NCBI GenBank assembly: GCA_016946835.1 | Contig: JACVTC010000169.1 | Span: forward strand, 287,501 to 339,376 | From: Neocallimastix lanati (nom. inval.) | Taxonomy: Eukaryota; Neocallimastigomycota; Neocallimastigomycetes; Neocallimastigales; Neocallimastigaceae | Direction of reading: 5' to 3' | Length of the DNA: 51,876 nucleotides | Translations under genes and position numbers: made by a program | Shown here: one piece after another, positions 51,423 through 51,876 of the stretch | Position numbering within the stretch: the first letter of the stretch is position 1 | How the letters are laid out: the number at the start of each line of letters is the position of its first letter | The notes under the pieces: generated by a model | Told to the model about the DNA's origin: nothing | The model's database searches: none | What the model saw: only the letters and a program-made list of their open reading frames with translations

Positions 51423-51876
51423 CTATCTAAAATATTTACTAATAAGAATTTATTTAATTGGCTATATTTTTTATTACAATCTGTTAAAATATTCAAATAA
51501 AAATAAAAATACTATTCTAATATAAAGGTTTTTAATAAATAAAATATTTTTCAATATAAAATAAAACATTTCGATATAAAATTTTATAATAAAAGTTAAA
51601 ATATAATATATAAATTTTTAATTATCAATATATAAAAATATTATTAATACAAATTTTCATTATTAATATAAAAATAAAAAAAGTAAGATTTATTATTAAT
51701 ATTGCTAATATAAGTTTTAAATATATAAAAATATTACTATTAATATACGATTTAATATAAAATTATAAAGTTTAATATAATTTTTGATTTAATTTTTAAT
51801 CTTTGAATTTAAAAATTTATTAAAGTACAAAAATAATAATGTACACATAATGTATTAGAAATAAATCGTAGATTTA
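51068..51876 (-). repeat. LTR-C, 5' LTR (cut by the window end)
   Basis: Direct repeat of 43837-44689. About 30 bases of its U3 start are expected beyond the window. It shares the TATAAATAG box (51215-51223). The near-identity of the two LTRs suggests a fairly recent insertion. Confidence 0.88.

Noticed and set aside
1-51876. Assignment to Dictyostelium because of Asn homopolymers
   Set aside because: The element set (copia, Ty3 chromovirus, FLYWCH-MULE) and gene content do not specifically match; organism is left as a probable gut fungus only.

Overview
This is a eukaryotic, extremely AT-rich window that is almost entirely transposable elements. The signs are long A/T homopolymers, [TTTA]n, [AAAAT]n and [AAT]n tracts, Asn/Lys-rich proteins, a tRNA-Arg with internal pol III boxes, and a probable spliceosomal intron. 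The mix of extreme AT content, Asn homopolymers, Ty3 and Ty1/copia elements and a FLYWCH/MULE transposon would fit an anaerobic gut fungus (Neocallimastigomycota). That is an inference: no taxonomic marker gene is present and other AT-rich eukaryotes cannot be excluded. All stops are read with the standard code.

Layout: (1) 1-3 kb: an orphan ORF with a polypurine tract, then an LTR copy ('LTR-A', 1887-2862) carrying an internal minisatellite. (2) 3813-3886: tRNA-Arg(TCT), minus strand. (3) 5.9-18.5 kb: an LTR ('LTR-B') followed by a decayed Ty3-type gag-pol element with a very long Asn-rich region. A complete, young Ty1/copia element (8534-14821, 320-bp LTRs, 5-bp target duplication) is inserted in it. 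(4) 19.9-25.3 kb: a second Ty3-like element, plus strand, with a huge coiled-coil Gag, several breaks and a YLED reverse transcriptase. (5) 25.9-30.5 kb: a third Ty3-like element, minus strand, with its 5' LTR-A, tail-to-tail with the former. (6) 30.98-35.92 kb: a complete MULE DNA transposon with 52-bp inverted repeats, an 8-bp target duplication, a frameshifted transposase and an internal composite satellite. (7) 36.47-38.09 kb: the only host-type protein gene, a two-exon DUF676-like serine esterase. (8) 40.2-42.3 kb: a copia 5' fragment joined to a Ty3 chromovirus integrase and chromodomain fragment that looks richer in GC. (9) 42.9-43.5 kb: another LTR-B copy. (10) 43.84 kb to the window end: a full-length Ty3-type element, minus strand, with 853-bp LTRs (5' LTR cut by the window), gag, pol with integrase, and a 1.4-kb repeat-bearing leader.

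The strongest new observation is a shared gag-pol expression device. In both the 44-51 kb element and the interrupted 6.6-18.5 kb element, gag ends at a canonical -1 slippery heptamer (TTTAAAC or TTTAAAA). Each is followed by a 7-nt spacer, a 6-bp stem, an 8-nt loop and a potential pseudoknot partner at the same distance, with pol open in the -1 frame. Other points are a copia primer-binding site matching the anticodon arm of tRNA-Lys(CTT) in two elements (half-tRNA priming), covarying hairpins in LTR-B, and repeated absence of integrase after RNase H in three Ty3-like elements.
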